A DNA stretch of 6,305 bases from Planctomycetota bacterium (GCA_023139715.1 JAGLNB010000187.1:1-6305), one strand, 5' to 3'; positions 1 to 6,305 are shown, counted from the stretch's first letter. Program-made: numbers and translations. Notes: generated from the sequence alone by a model not told the origin.

Positions 1-1299
1 GGCTCAATGATAATCGACCCGGAGTGTATAGGTCAGGTTGTTGAAGGGCTTGGCAATAGTGCAGAAGTGTTCTATCGGCACGAAAACCAGTTAATTTTCG
101 ATGCCTTAATATCACTCTACGAAAAAAACAAGGCAAAAGGTCTTGATGGTGTTTTGCTGCGAGATGAACTTGAAAAACGCAGCCAGCTTGAGGAAATTGG
201 CGGGGTCAAATATCTGGCAAAAATTGTTGAATCAGTGCCTTCATCAGCTAATGTAATGTACTACGCAAATATCATTAAAGACAAAATGCTGATGAGGGAA
301 ATTATTCAGGCCACTACCGACATTTTAAATGATGCTTATGATGAGGCCGGTGAACCAAGCGAAAAACTAGACGCTGCGGAACAAAAGATTTTTGCTGTTA
401 CAAATAAAAAAGTCAGCTCAGCAGCGGGCAGCTTAAAAGACCTCGTTAGAATTGCATTTGAAAGAATAGAAAAAAGAGATGGCAAAGATGTAACCGGTTT
501 ACCGACCGGCTACCACGAACTTGATGCTATGACTTGCGGATTGCAAAACGGGGAAATGATAATTGTCGCAGGTAGGCCGAGTATGGGAAAAACGGCTTTT
601 GCACTCAATGTCGCTGATTACATTGGTGTTGTGGAAAAAATTCCAGTAGCTATCTTCTCCCTCGAAATGAGCAGCCATCAACTCGCTGAAAGAATACTTT
701 GCAGTAACAGCGAAGTAGAATCACAGCTTGTAAGAAAAGGTATGCTAAATACGGAGCATTACGAAAAACTTGTGGCGACTTGCTCACAGCTTTCTCTGGC
801 ACCGATTTATGTCGATGATACGTCGGGACTTACTCCGCTGGAATTAAGGGCGAAGGCAAGACGACTGGTTAGTAGATACGGCATAAAATGTATTATGGTG
901 GACTATTTGCAGCTGATGGGGTTGGGGACAGGAAGAAGTGAATCAAGGCAGCAGGAAATAACCACGATTTCAAGATATTTAAAAGGGCTCGCAAAAGAAT
1001 TAGATATTCCCGTTGTAGTACTTAGCCAGTTGAATCGTGCGTCGGAGGGAAGAGAAGGACATCGGCCAAGAATGAGCGACCTTAGAGAAAGTGGAAGTAT
1101 CGAACAGGATGCCGATGTGGTGATGCTGCTGCATCGCGAAGATTATTACCATAAAGACGAAGAAGATTACGAAGAAACCAATACGGCCGAATTGATAATA
1201 GCTAAGCAGCGAAACGGGCCAACAGGAAGCGTTAAGATGGTATTTAGAGAAAAGTTTACGCGGTTTGAAAACGCATCTTATGCGGATACGCCGTTCTAA
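1..1299 (+). CDS. dnaB: Replicative DNA helicase DnaB, 5'-truncated by window edge
   Basis: DnaB is the hexameric ATP-driven helicase that unwinds DNA at the replication fork. The first ATG (7) is not the true start. The frame is open from base 1 and reads G-S-M-I-I-D-P, the usual internal 'LGSM-LDP' motif, so roughly 20-40 N-terminal residues lie upstream. Counting from that Met, residues 1-100 are the N-terminal helical domain (primase-contacting in the family), about 100-160 the linker, and 160-430 the RecA-like motor. Walker A is GRPSMGKT (189-196), followed by FSLEMS (217-222), Walker B IMVDYLQLM (296-304), the SQLNR motif (340-344) and the DLRESGSIEQDADVV block (358-372). KQRNGPTG (400-407) is the conserved C-terminal stretch. 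The 430 visible residues are intact, against about 450-470 for the family. No intein is seen in the P-loop or near SQLNR, common DnaB intein sites. The stop is followed almost at once by repeat R1. Confidence 0.97.
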   Translation, partial: GSMIIDPECIGQVVEGLGNSAEVFYRHENQLIFDALISLYEKNKAKGLDGVLLRDELEKRSQLEEIGGVKYLAKIVESVPSSANVMYYANIIKDKMLMREIIQATTDILNDAYDEAGEPSEKLDAAEQKIFAVTNKKVSSAAGSLKDLVRIAFERIEKRDGKDVTGLPTGYHELDAMTCGLQNGEMIIVAGRPSMGKTAFALNVADYIGVVEKIPVAIFSLEMSSHQLAERILCSNSEVESQLVRKGMLNTEHYEKLVATCSQLSLAPIYVDDTSGLTPLELRAKARRLVSRYGIKCIMVDYLQLMGLGTGRSESRQQEITTISRYLKGLAKELDIPVVVLSQLNRASEGREGHRPRMSDLRESGSIEQDADVVMLLHREDYYHKDEEDYEETNTAELIIAKQRNGPTGSVKMVFREKFTRFENASYADTPF

Positions 1300-1300
1300 A

Positions 1301-1406
1301 TATAGTACTTACAATTAAGTTTTTCCGTTTATTCGCGGGTAAATAATTTTAGAACGATAGGTTGTAACTTTATTCGCGGAAATTTATTACCCTAAAGGGT
1401 ATAATT
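1301..1406 (+). repeat. Structured intergenic element, copy R1 (three hairpins)
   Basis: This copy starts two bases after the dnaB stop codon. It aligns with the reverse complement of 4447-4550 at about 72 of 93 non-loop positions by hand count. It folds as three hairpins. H1 is ACTTA/TAAGT (1307-1311 with 1316-1320), loop CAAT, followed by TTTT. H2 is a 10-pair stem CGCGGGTAAA/TTTATTCGCG (1334-1343 with 1369-1378), a 4-base bulge TAAC (1365-1368), a 6-pair inner stem TAATTT/AGGTTG (1344-1349 with 1359-1364) and a 9-base loop. H3 is TACCC/GGGTA (1388-1392 with 1397-1401), extended by three pairs beyond a bulged T at 1387. Several pairs are G-U in this orientation and would be A-C mismatches on the other strand, so the + strand is taken as the folding strand. 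It could be a regulatory RNA leader, a dnaB 3' end element or a dispersed REP/MITE-like repeat. The function is unknown. Confidence 0.85.
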
Positions 1407-1463
1407 ATTGGTTTGCAGGATGCTTTTAAATAATTTGCACAAAATAGAGCAGGAGAAACAAGG
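1407..1463 (+). promoter_or_regulatory. bamA leader with Shine-Dalgarno AGGAG
   Basis: This is the stretch between repeat R1 and bamA. AGGAG at 1451-1455, eight bases before the ATG at 1464, is a good ribosome binding site and fixes the bamA start. A perfect TATAAT (1400-1405) at the edge of R1 points toward bamA, but no convincing -35 box lies 16-18 bases upstream. An alternative weak pair is TTGGTT (1408-1413) with TAATTT (1431-1436), 17 bases apart. A promoter here is plausible but unproven. The ribosome binding site is the well-supported part. Confidence 0.55.
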
Positions 1464-3776
1464 ATGAGAAAAAATACTTTTGCTGTTTTAATGTTAATTG
1501 TTTTTTCGTTGTGTCTTGTGCAAAATGCATATAGTCAAGTCAGTGGCGAAATAGCAATTATTAAAACCGCGGGCAATCGTGGTATCAGCACAGCGGAAAT
1601 ACTATCAAAAGTCCAAAGCAGAACAGGCGAAATGTTCGATTTGGACGCAGTCAATGAAGATACAAAGCGAATAGCCCAATTGGATGGAGTTGAGTACAGC
1701 TATTATAATACTGAAATCATAGACAATAAAGTTCATCTGACATTTGTTGTTGTTGAGAAAAATGTTATCAGAGAAATTGTTTTTATTGGCAATAGCAACG
1801 TAAAAACAAAAACACTTCGAAAGAAACTCGGGCTAACAATCGGAAAATTTCTTGATGCTTCCCAAATAAATACAGGAATTGAAACACTTGAAGAATTTTA
1901 TCATAAAAAGGGTTATGCATTTGCAACGGTCGCTGCGGATAAGGAAAATTTATCGCTCGGTAAAGTCATTTACAGAATAGATGAAGGAAAAAGAGTTAGA
2001 ATAACATCGATAAAATTCAGCGGCAATAAGGCCTATTCAGATAGGAAACTAAGCAAAGTTGTAAAAACAAAGAAAAATAAATGGCTAATTGCCAGGGCAT
2101 ATTACAATAAGCAGAAAGTTAATAATGACCAGCAGAAAATTAAATCTGTTTACTACGAACGCGGATTTCTAAATGTCGAAGTTGCGACAAAACTAAAATT
2201 TAATTCAGATAAAAGTAAAGTTGCTGTTGTTTTTGTGGTTGATGAAGGAAATGCCTATGACGTTGAAAGTATAGCAATTATAGGAAATCAGCAGCTCGAA
2301 AAATCGCAGCTTCTATCAGAAATAAAATTGCAGCAGGGCAAGGTTTACAATGAAAAAACAGCAGTAGCAGATATATGGCGGCTTGCAAAACTCTATCACG
2401 AAGGCGGCTTTATAGATGCCAGGGTAGAAAAAAATGTAAAATTCATTTCCAGCAATAAAGTTGGAGTTGATTTTGTCGTAGCAGAAGGTGAAAGATTTAG
2501 AATTGGCAGAGTAGATATAACCGGAAATGAACAGACGCAGGATAAGGTTATTAGAAGAGTGCTCGATGAATATGATTTTCAGCCGGGCAAGTGGTATAAT
2601 GCTGATATTGCCCGTGGAAACGGAAGCGGCTTGCTCGAGCAAAAAGTCAAATCAATGGCAATGACCGAATCAGCAACTATTACACCTGTTGGCCAAACGC
2701 CGGGACAAAAAGATGCACAAGTTAGTGTGGTCGAAGGCCAAACCGGAATGGTGATGCTTGGAGCAGGAGTGGCAAGCGATAGCGGTGTTATGGGACAGGT
2801 TATTTTTGAGCAGAGAAATTTTGATATTAAAGATTGGCCAGAAAGTTTTAGTGAATTTATAACTGGCAAGGCCTTCAAAGGTGCCGGCCAAAATTTCAGA
2901 ATATCACTGCAGCCAGGAACCGAAGTTAGTCAATACTCAGTCGATTTTACTGAGCCGTATTTTAAGGATAAGCCGATAGCGATGAACGTAAGTGCTCTAA
3001 GCCGTCAGTGGGAAAGAGAATGCTACGACGAAGAAAGAACAAGAGGATATATCGGTTTTGAAAAAAGGTACAAAAATAACTGGCGAAGAAGCATTGGCTT
3101 TAGAGCTGAAAATGTTGATGTTGAGGGTGTTGAGTCAAGTGCGCCAACAGAAATAAAAGATGTAAGAGGAAGCAACGCATTTGCAGCGGTTAAGCTGGGT
3201 GTCGCAAGGGATATGACCGATGATAGGATTAGTCCGAGCAAAGGTTATGATTTTGAATTGGGCTATGAGCAAGCGGGTGGCGACCATACATTTGGAATAC
3301 TCAGTGGAACGTATAGAAAATATAAAACGCTTTACGAAGATTTAGCTGAGAGAAAAACCATTTTTGCCGCAAGAGTTCATGCCGCAACGACAGTTGGAGA
3401 TGCTCCGCCATTCGAGAAATTTTATGCAGGCGGCTCGAGAAGTATAAGGGGTTTTGAATACAGAGGTGTTAGCACAAGAGGCAGAAATACATCAACAAAT
3501 AAACTCGATGACCCGATAGGAAGCGATTGGATACTGCTCGCAAGTGCAGAAGTTACTGTGCCGCTGATTAGTGATAATTTTGCAGCGTTGTTTTTCGTGG
3601 ATACGGGAGCGATCGATTCGGGAAATTTCAGAGCATCAGTAGGTACCGGAGTACAAATAATGATTCCACAATGGTTTGGACCGGTACCGATGAGATTTGA
3701 GATAGCTGCTCCGATTATGAAAGGCAGCGAAGACGAAACTCAAACGTTCAGCTTCTCAGTTGGAAGATTGTTTTAG
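1464..3776 (+). CDS. bamA: Outer membrane protein assembly factor BamA (Omp85)
   Basis: BamA is the central subunit of the BAM complex, which folds and inserts beta-barrel proteins into the outer membrane. The 770 residues match the family length (about 750-850). Residues 1-24 form a signal peptide (basic MRKN, hydrophobic core, AYS|Q cleavage). Five POTRA repeats follow at roughly 26-99, 100-176, 177-261, 262-341 and 342-428, each with a conserved G-N turn (IGN 108-110, SGN 186-188, IGN 273-275, TGN 353-355) except the more diverged first one. The 16-strand barrel spans about 429-770. The loop-6 signature GGSRSIRGF is at 656-664. The protein ends in FSFSVGRLF, with the terminal Phe of a beta-signal. 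AGGAG eight bases upstream fixes the start. ompH/skp follows after 45 bases, the common pairing of the assembly machine with its periplasmic chaperone. The barrel stretch DWPESFSEF and the PGTEVSQYSVDFTEPY segment resemble planctomycete BamA as I remember it. No break or missing key motif is seen. Confidence 0.96.
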   Translation: MRKNTFAVLMLIVFSLCLVQNAYSQVSGEIAIIKTAGNRGISTAEILSKVQSRTGEMFDLDAVNEDTKRIAQLDGVEYSYYNTEIIDNKVHLTFVVVEKNVIREIVFIGNSNVKTKTLRKKLGLTIGKFLDASQINTGIETLEEFYHKKGYAFATVAADKENLSLGKVIYRIDEGKRVRITSIKFSGNKAYSDRKLSKVVKTKKNKWLIARAYYNKQKVNNDQQKIKSVYYERGFLNVEVATKLKFNSDKSKVAVVFVVDEGNAYDVESIAIIGNQQLEKSQLLSEIKLQQGKVYNEKTAVADIWRLAKLYHEGGFIDARVEKNVKFISSNKVGVDFVVAEGERFRIGRVDITGNEQTQDKVIRRVLDEYDFQPGKWYNADIARGNGSGLLEQKVKSMAMTESATITPVGQTPGQKDAQVSVVEGQTGMVMLGAGVASDSGVMGQVIFEQRNFDIKDWPESFSEFITGKAFKGAGQNFRISLQPGTEVSQYSVDFTEPYFKDKPIAMNVSALSRQWERECYDEERTRGYIGFEKRYKNNWRRSIGFRAENVDVEGVESSAPTEIKDVRGSNAFAAVKLGVARDMTDDRISPSKGYDFELGYEQAGGDHTFGILSGTYRKYKTLYEDLAERKTIFAARVHAATTVGDAPPFEKFYAGGSRSIRGFEYRGVSTRGRNTSTNKLDDPIGSDWILLASAEVTVPLISDNFAALFFVDTGAIDSGNFRASVGTGVQIMIPQWFGPVPMRFEIAAPIMKGSEDETQTFSFSVGRLF

Positions 3777-3821
3777 TAGGTTAAAAAAGAAAAATTACAA
3801 CAAAATTAGAGAGGGTAAATT
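3777..3821 (+). promoter_or_regulatory. bamA-ompH spacer with ribosome binding site
   Basis: This is a 45-base A-rich spacer. GAGAGGG (3809-3815) lies six bases before the ATG at 3822 and is a purine-rich Shine-Dalgarno site that fixes the ompH/skp start. No hairpin followed by a T-run is present, so bamA and ompH/skp are most simply read as co-transcribed. Confidence 0.6.
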
Positions 3822-4436
3822 ATGAAAATTAAAACTGTCATTATTAGTTGTTTGATGGTTGCTGCTGTTTTGGTTATGGGAGCCAAAGAAGAAAAAATTG
3901 AATCACAATCGGCTCAAATAGCTGTTATGAAAATCGGCGTTGTAAATATAAGAGAGATTTTTCAAAATTGTAAAAGAAACGAAAGCTACAGGCAGCAGGC
4001 AACCACTGAGCAGGATGAGGTAATTGCGGAGCTTGAAAAACTTGCCAAGCAAATCGAAGCGGAAAAAGCAGGGCTAAAAACCTTGAAAGTCGGCAGCAGT
4101 GATTATATGGAGCTTATGAAGGAGTTGATGTCAAAGCAGGCGAATCTGCAGGCGCAGCAGGAATTTTATAAACAGCATATAGAATTGAAAGACCAGCAGT
4201 GGACAGAGAAGCTCTATGAAGACATTTTAAAGCAGACGGCGGTTGTCGCAGAGCAAAAGGCGTTGGCCGTGGTATTTGAAAAAGATGAAGTTGACCTTCC
4301 GGCTGCAAATGCAAATGACCTTATGCTAACCATTAGAACGCATAAAATTTTATACAGCGGCGGAGCTGAAGATATTACTGCAGAAGTGATGGAAAAACTC
4401 AACATAATGGAAAGCGAAAAGCAAAGTCAGAAATAA
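3822..4436 (+). CDS. Periplasmic chaperone, OmpH/Skp family
   Basis: Skp-type chaperones are trimeric, jellyfish-shaped periplasmic proteins that hold unfolded outer-membrane proteins on the way to BamA. This 204-residue protein has an N-terminal hydrophobic segment (2-20) ending VMGA, a signal peptidase I type site. It has no lipobox cysteine. A linker of about 15 residues comes before the family's first strand, KIGVVNIREIFQNCKR (37-52, compare the KIAIVNM start of mature Skp). Residues 55-140 are charged and heptad-like (E/K/Q-rich, with A and L at spaced positions), matching the two long coiled tentacle helices. The C-terminal part (VVFEKDEVDL, then ILYSGGAEDITAEVMEKLN) restores the body domain; the DIT--V---LN ending is typical of OmpH family members. 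At 204 residues it is longer than E. coli Skp (161), through the linker and a C-terminal tail. It sits between bamA and lpxD, the classic place. The family is clear, and I leave the symbol blank because skp and ompH are both used. Confidence 0.9.
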   Translation: MKIKTVIISCLMVAAVLVMGAKEEKIESQSAQIAVMKIGVVNIREIFQNCKRNESYRQQATTEQDEVIAELEKLAKQIEAEKAGLKTLKVGSSDYMELMKELMSKQANLQAQQEFYKQHIELKDQQWTEKLYEDILKQTAVVAEQKALAVVFEKDEVDLPAANANDLMLTIRTHKILYSGGAEDITAEVMEKLNIMESEKQSQK

Positions 4437-4446
4437 CTTGCTATGA

Positions 4447-4550
4447 AATTATACCCTTGAAGGGTAGTAAATGTGCGCGAGTAAAACCGTAACTTTTTTT
4501 TAAGTTACTTACCCGCGGATAAACGGGAAAATTCAATCGTGAATAGTATG
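4447..4550 (-). repeat. Structured intergenic element, copy R2, inverted relative to R1
   Basis: This copy begins ten bases after the ompH/skp stop and runs across the lpxD start codons. Read on the - strand it has the same architecture as R1. H1 is ATTCA/TGAAT (+ strand 4531-4535 and 4540-4544). H2 is a 10-pair stem (4508-4517 with 4476-4485), a 4-base bulge (4486-4489), a 6-pair inner stem (4502-4507 with 4490-4495) and a six-base homopolymer loop (4496-4501). H3 is TACCC/GGGTA (4452-4456 with 4462-4466), with three more pairs beyond a single bulged base. All spacers between hairpins have the same lengths as in R1 (13 and 9 bases). The only length differences are inside the H2 and H3 loops. 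The copies are too diverged to be a recent duplication. Confidence 0.85.
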
Positions 4551-5567
4551 ATAGTTAAACAATTAGCAGAAAAAATCGAAGCAGAATTAATCGGTTCTGG
4601 GTCGGCAGTGGTAGATTCTGTCGGAACGATTGAAGCTGGCCAAGCCAGCTGTGTTACGTTTGTTACAGATAAGAATCGTATAGCAAAGCTTGGCGAATCA
4701 AAAGCGGCAGCTGTTATTTGTGCTGAAAAAATAGACGGATTGGAAAAACCGCAATTGATAGTAAAAGATGTAAATGCGGCACTACTGAAAACGCTGAAAA
4801 TTTTTGCACCAAAACTAAAGCCGATAAAAGCGGGAATCGATTCGACGGCAAAAATCGGTGAAAATGTAAAAATTGCAGAAGGAGTATCTATCGGGGCTTT
4901 TGTGGTAATTGACGACCAAGCTCAAGTGGGTGCAAATAGCATAATCGAAAGCGGATGCAGGATAGGTGAGAATACAAAAATAGGAGAAAATTGCCGATTC
5001 GACAGTAATGTGGTTATCTATCACAACTGCAAAATCGGAAACAATGTGATTATTCAGGCAAACAGTGTTATTGGTTCGACTGGCTTTGGATATGTATTTA
5101 CAAATGGAAGCCATCAGCTTATGCCGCATAATGGAGGGGTGGTAATAGAAGATTTTGTCGAGATAGGAGCCAACAGCTGTGTGGATAGGGCTAAGTTTGG
5201 AAATACCATAATAGGAGCTGGAACGAAAATAGACAACCTTGTTCAAATCGCTCACAATGTGGTAATCGGAAAGTGCTGTCTGATAGTAGCTCAGGTTGGT
5301 ATTGCAGGCAGTAGTAAGCTTGGCGATGGTGTGGTTATGGCTGGCCAGTCGGGAGCAGCAGATAATTTGGAAATAGGTGATGGAGTAATGGCTGGCGCTC
5401 AATCTGCCATTACGCACAATATACCGGCCGGAAAAAAACTGTTTGGTTCGCCGGCATTTGATAGTATGGAAGCGTTTAAGGTAATTGGGCTGACAAAACG
5501 TTTGCCGAAATTATTTAAGCAGGTAAAACAGCTTGAAAAGCAAATGGAAAAACTTAAAGAAGAATAA
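4539..5567 (+). CDS. lpxD: UDP-3-O-acylglucosamine N-acyltransferase LpxD
   Basis: LpxD transfers a 3-hydroxyacyl chain from acyl-ACP to the amine of UDP-3-O-acylglucosamine, the third step of lipid A synthesis, in the cytoplasm. The protein has 342 residues, close to E. coli LpxD (341). Residues 1-98 are the N-terminal uridine-binding domain (QLAEKIEAEL, VTFVTDKNR, AAAVICAEKI). Residues 99-300 are left-handed beta-helix hexapeptide repeats (I-G-N/E-N-V/C pattern). The family segments GFGYVFTNG (182-190), EIGANSCVDRAKF (208-220) and IDNLVQIAHNVVIG (231-244) are present. H239 in IAHN matches the catalytic histidine (His239 in E. coli). The C-terminal helix (310-342) is basic and coiled-coil-like. 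The start is uncertain: GTG 4539 has a weak GGGA ten bases upstream, and in-frame ATG 4548 has none. Both lie inside repeat R2. I chose GTG because family N-termini usually have a few residues before the QLA motif. lpxC follows after 29 bases. Confidence 0.95.
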   Translation: MNSMIVKQLAEKIEAELIGSGSAVVDSVGTIEAGQASCVTFVTDKNRIAKLGESKAAAVICAEKIDGLEKPQLIVKDVNAALLKTLKIFAPKLKPIKAGIDSTAKIGENVKIAEGVSIGAFVVIDDQAQVGANSIIESGCRIGENTKIGENCRFDSNVVIYHNCKIGNNVIIQANSVIGSTGFGYVFTNGSHQLMPHNGGVVIEDFVEIGANSCVDRAKFGNTIIGAGTKIDNLVQIAHNVVIGKCCLIVAQVGIAGSSKLGDGVVMAGQSGAADNLEIGDGVMAGAQSAITHNIPAGKKLFGSPAFDSMEAFKVIGLTKRLPKLFKQVKQLEKQMEKLKEE

Positions 5568-5596
5568 TACAAAAGAAAAAAACTTATACGCTGATT

Positions 5597-6305
5597 ATGA
5601 AGCTGCAAAAAACAATAAAAACGGAATGCAAAATTGATGGCAAGGGATTGTTTGGAGGCCAGGATGCGAAAGTTGTTTTTCGGCCGGGCGCGGTAAATTC
5701 CGGCATAGTTTTTGTGCGGACAGATATGCCGCAACCGGTACGCATTGCTGCTATAGCTGCTAATATCAGTGCGAGAAGCAGAAGAACAACTTTAACAAAA
5801 GATGACGCAAGCGTTGAAACAGTTGAACATTGTCTCGCAGCTGTCAGTGCGGCTCAAATTGATAATCTCATTATCGAAATAGAAGGCCCGGAATTGCCGG
5901 CCGCCGATTGCAGCAGCGCAGAATATTTTAAAATTCTAAAGCGAGCAGGAATTGTTGAGCAGCAGGAAAAAAGAAACGAATTTGTTATCACGGAGCCAAT
6001 AAGTATTACGTCGGGAGATTCCTGTATCTATGCTCTGCCATACGATGACGATGCATTGAATATAACATATGACCTGGATTATGCCTGGTCGCCGGCGATT
6101 GGGAGGCAAATTCTAAGCTGCAAAGTAACGCCGGAAAACTTTGAAAAAAATCTGGCACCGGCAAGAACTTTTTTGATGGAAGCCGAGGCAAAACAATTCC
6201 AGGCACGCGGGATGGGAACGCATCTCGGGCCTCGTGATATATTGGTGATTAGTTCGGATGGCCCGATTAAAAACAGTTTCAGATTTCCAAATGAATGCGT
6301 AAGGC
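5597..6305 (+). CDS. lpxC: UDP-3-O-acyl-N-acetylglucosamine deacetylase LpxC, 3'-truncated by window edge
   Basis: LpxC is the zinc-dependent deacetylase that commits UDP-3-O-acyl-GlcNAc to lipid A. Its product is the substrate of LpxD, encoded just upstream. 236 codons are visible and the frame is open at the window end. From the ATG, residues 1-30 hold the first strand and G-GL--G motif (here GKGLFGG, 15-21). ARSRRTTL (59-66) is followed by TVEHCLAA (75-82), which contains the catalytic Glu77 and first zinc ligand His78 (E. coli Glu78/His79). IDNLIIEIEGPELP (88-101) is the conserved core. PARTF (188-192), RGMGTHLGPRDILV (204-217) and FRFPNECVR (228-236) lead up to the H-K--D metal site, which lies just beyond the window. 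The usual D-G-S-A is D-C-S-S here. No clear ribosome binding site precedes the ATG. The frame is open further upstream, but family N-termini fit this Met. The gene may continue into a FabZ domain, since LpxC-FabZ fusions are known in some phyla. That cannot be seen here. Confidence 0.94.
   Translation, partial: MKLQKTIKTECKIDGKGLFGGQDAKVVFRPGAVNSGIVFVRTDMPQPVRIAAIAANISARSRRTTLTKDDASVETVEHCLAAVSAAQIDNLIIEIEGPELPAADCSSAEYFKILKRAGIVEQQEKRNEFVITEPISITSGDSCIYALPYDDDALNITYDLDYAWSPAIGRQILSCKVTPENFEKNLAPARTFLMEAEAKQFQARGMGTHLGPRDILVISSDGPIKNSFRFPNECVR

Noticed and set aside
7..9. ATG at 7 as the true dnaB start
   Set aside because: The codons before it (Gly-Ser) continue the conserved LGSM-LDP motif and the expected N-terminal 20-40 residues are missing, so this Met is internal.
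1307..1324. Intrinsic terminator for dnaB (H1 hairpin followed by T-run)
   Set aside because: The five-pair stem has only one G-C pair (also one in R2), and the T-run is short and followed by CCG. It is too weak to call a terminator, although the covariation of the stem is real.
1301..1406. MITE or insertion sequence remnant with terminal inverted repeats
   Set aside because: I could not align the two ends of either copy as terminal inverted repeats and saw no target-site duplication. A mobile origin remains possible (for example REP-like) but is not supported by the ends.
2316..2891. Overlapping - strand open frames within bamA
   Set aside because: They are antisense shadows of an intact gene with clear motifs, have no recognisable domain, and are in mutually overlapping frames.
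1301..4550. Invertible switch: recombination between R1 and R2 flipping bamA-ompH
   Set aside because: The longest identical stretch between the copies is 12 bases and no recombinase gene is visible. Inversion would also separate essential genes from their upstream context.
4447..4550. Integron attC-like recombination site
   Set aside because: The size and folded-strand asymmetry resemble attC, but I see no paired RYYYAAC / GTTRRRY core sites at the ends, and the neighbours are housekeeping operon genes, not cassettes.
4815..5417. A 200-codon open frame on the - strand inside lpxD
   Set aside because: It lies fully antisense to the hexapeptide repeats of lpxD. Its translation is low-complexity and resembles no family I know. 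The open frame is a by-product of the repetitive codons on the other strand.

Overview
The window is a densely coded, AT-rich chromosomal segment from a Gram-negative (diderm) bacterium. All five genes are on the + strand. In order they are the end of the replicative helicase gene dnaB (5' end cut off by the window), bamA (outer-membrane protein assembly), an ompH/skp-type periplasmic chaperone gene, lpxD and the first two thirds or so of lpxC (3' end cut off). The lipid A genes show that the organism makes LPS. The style of the BamA barrel (the DWP-SFSEF--G-AF-GAGQ stretch, then the PGTEVS-YSVDFTEPY stretch), the LpxC segment GPRDILVISSDGP followed by FRFPNECVR, and lpxC directly after lpxD fit a planctomycete. 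A low-GC member of Phycisphaerae is my best guess, inferred from remembered family patterns and not from a search.

Layout: dnaB (1-1299); gap 1300-1463, of which 1301-1406 is repeat copy R1; bamA (1464-3776); 45-base gap; ompH/skp (3822-4436); gap 4437-4538, almost wholly repeat copy R2 (4447-4550), which runs into the lpxD start; lpxD (4539-5567); 29-base gap; lpxC (5597 to window end). BamA inserts beta-barrel proteins, the Skp-type chaperone escorts them across the periplasm, and LpxC and LpxD carry out consecutive early steps of lipid A synthesis. The last four genes therefore form an outer-membrane biogenesis cluster, and dnaB is a housekeeping neighbour.

The unusual content is between the genes. 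The dnaB-bamA and ompH-lpxD gaps hold two diverged copies of one element of about 105 bases in opposite orientations. Each copy folds into the same three hairpins. Every substitution I find in the paired positions keeps pairing, including two double compensatory changes in the first hairpin and several G-U to Watson-Crick changes in the second. That is hand-derived covariation evidence for a structured RNA, or a single-strand DNA fold, in the orientation read by R1. I do not recognise it as a known family.
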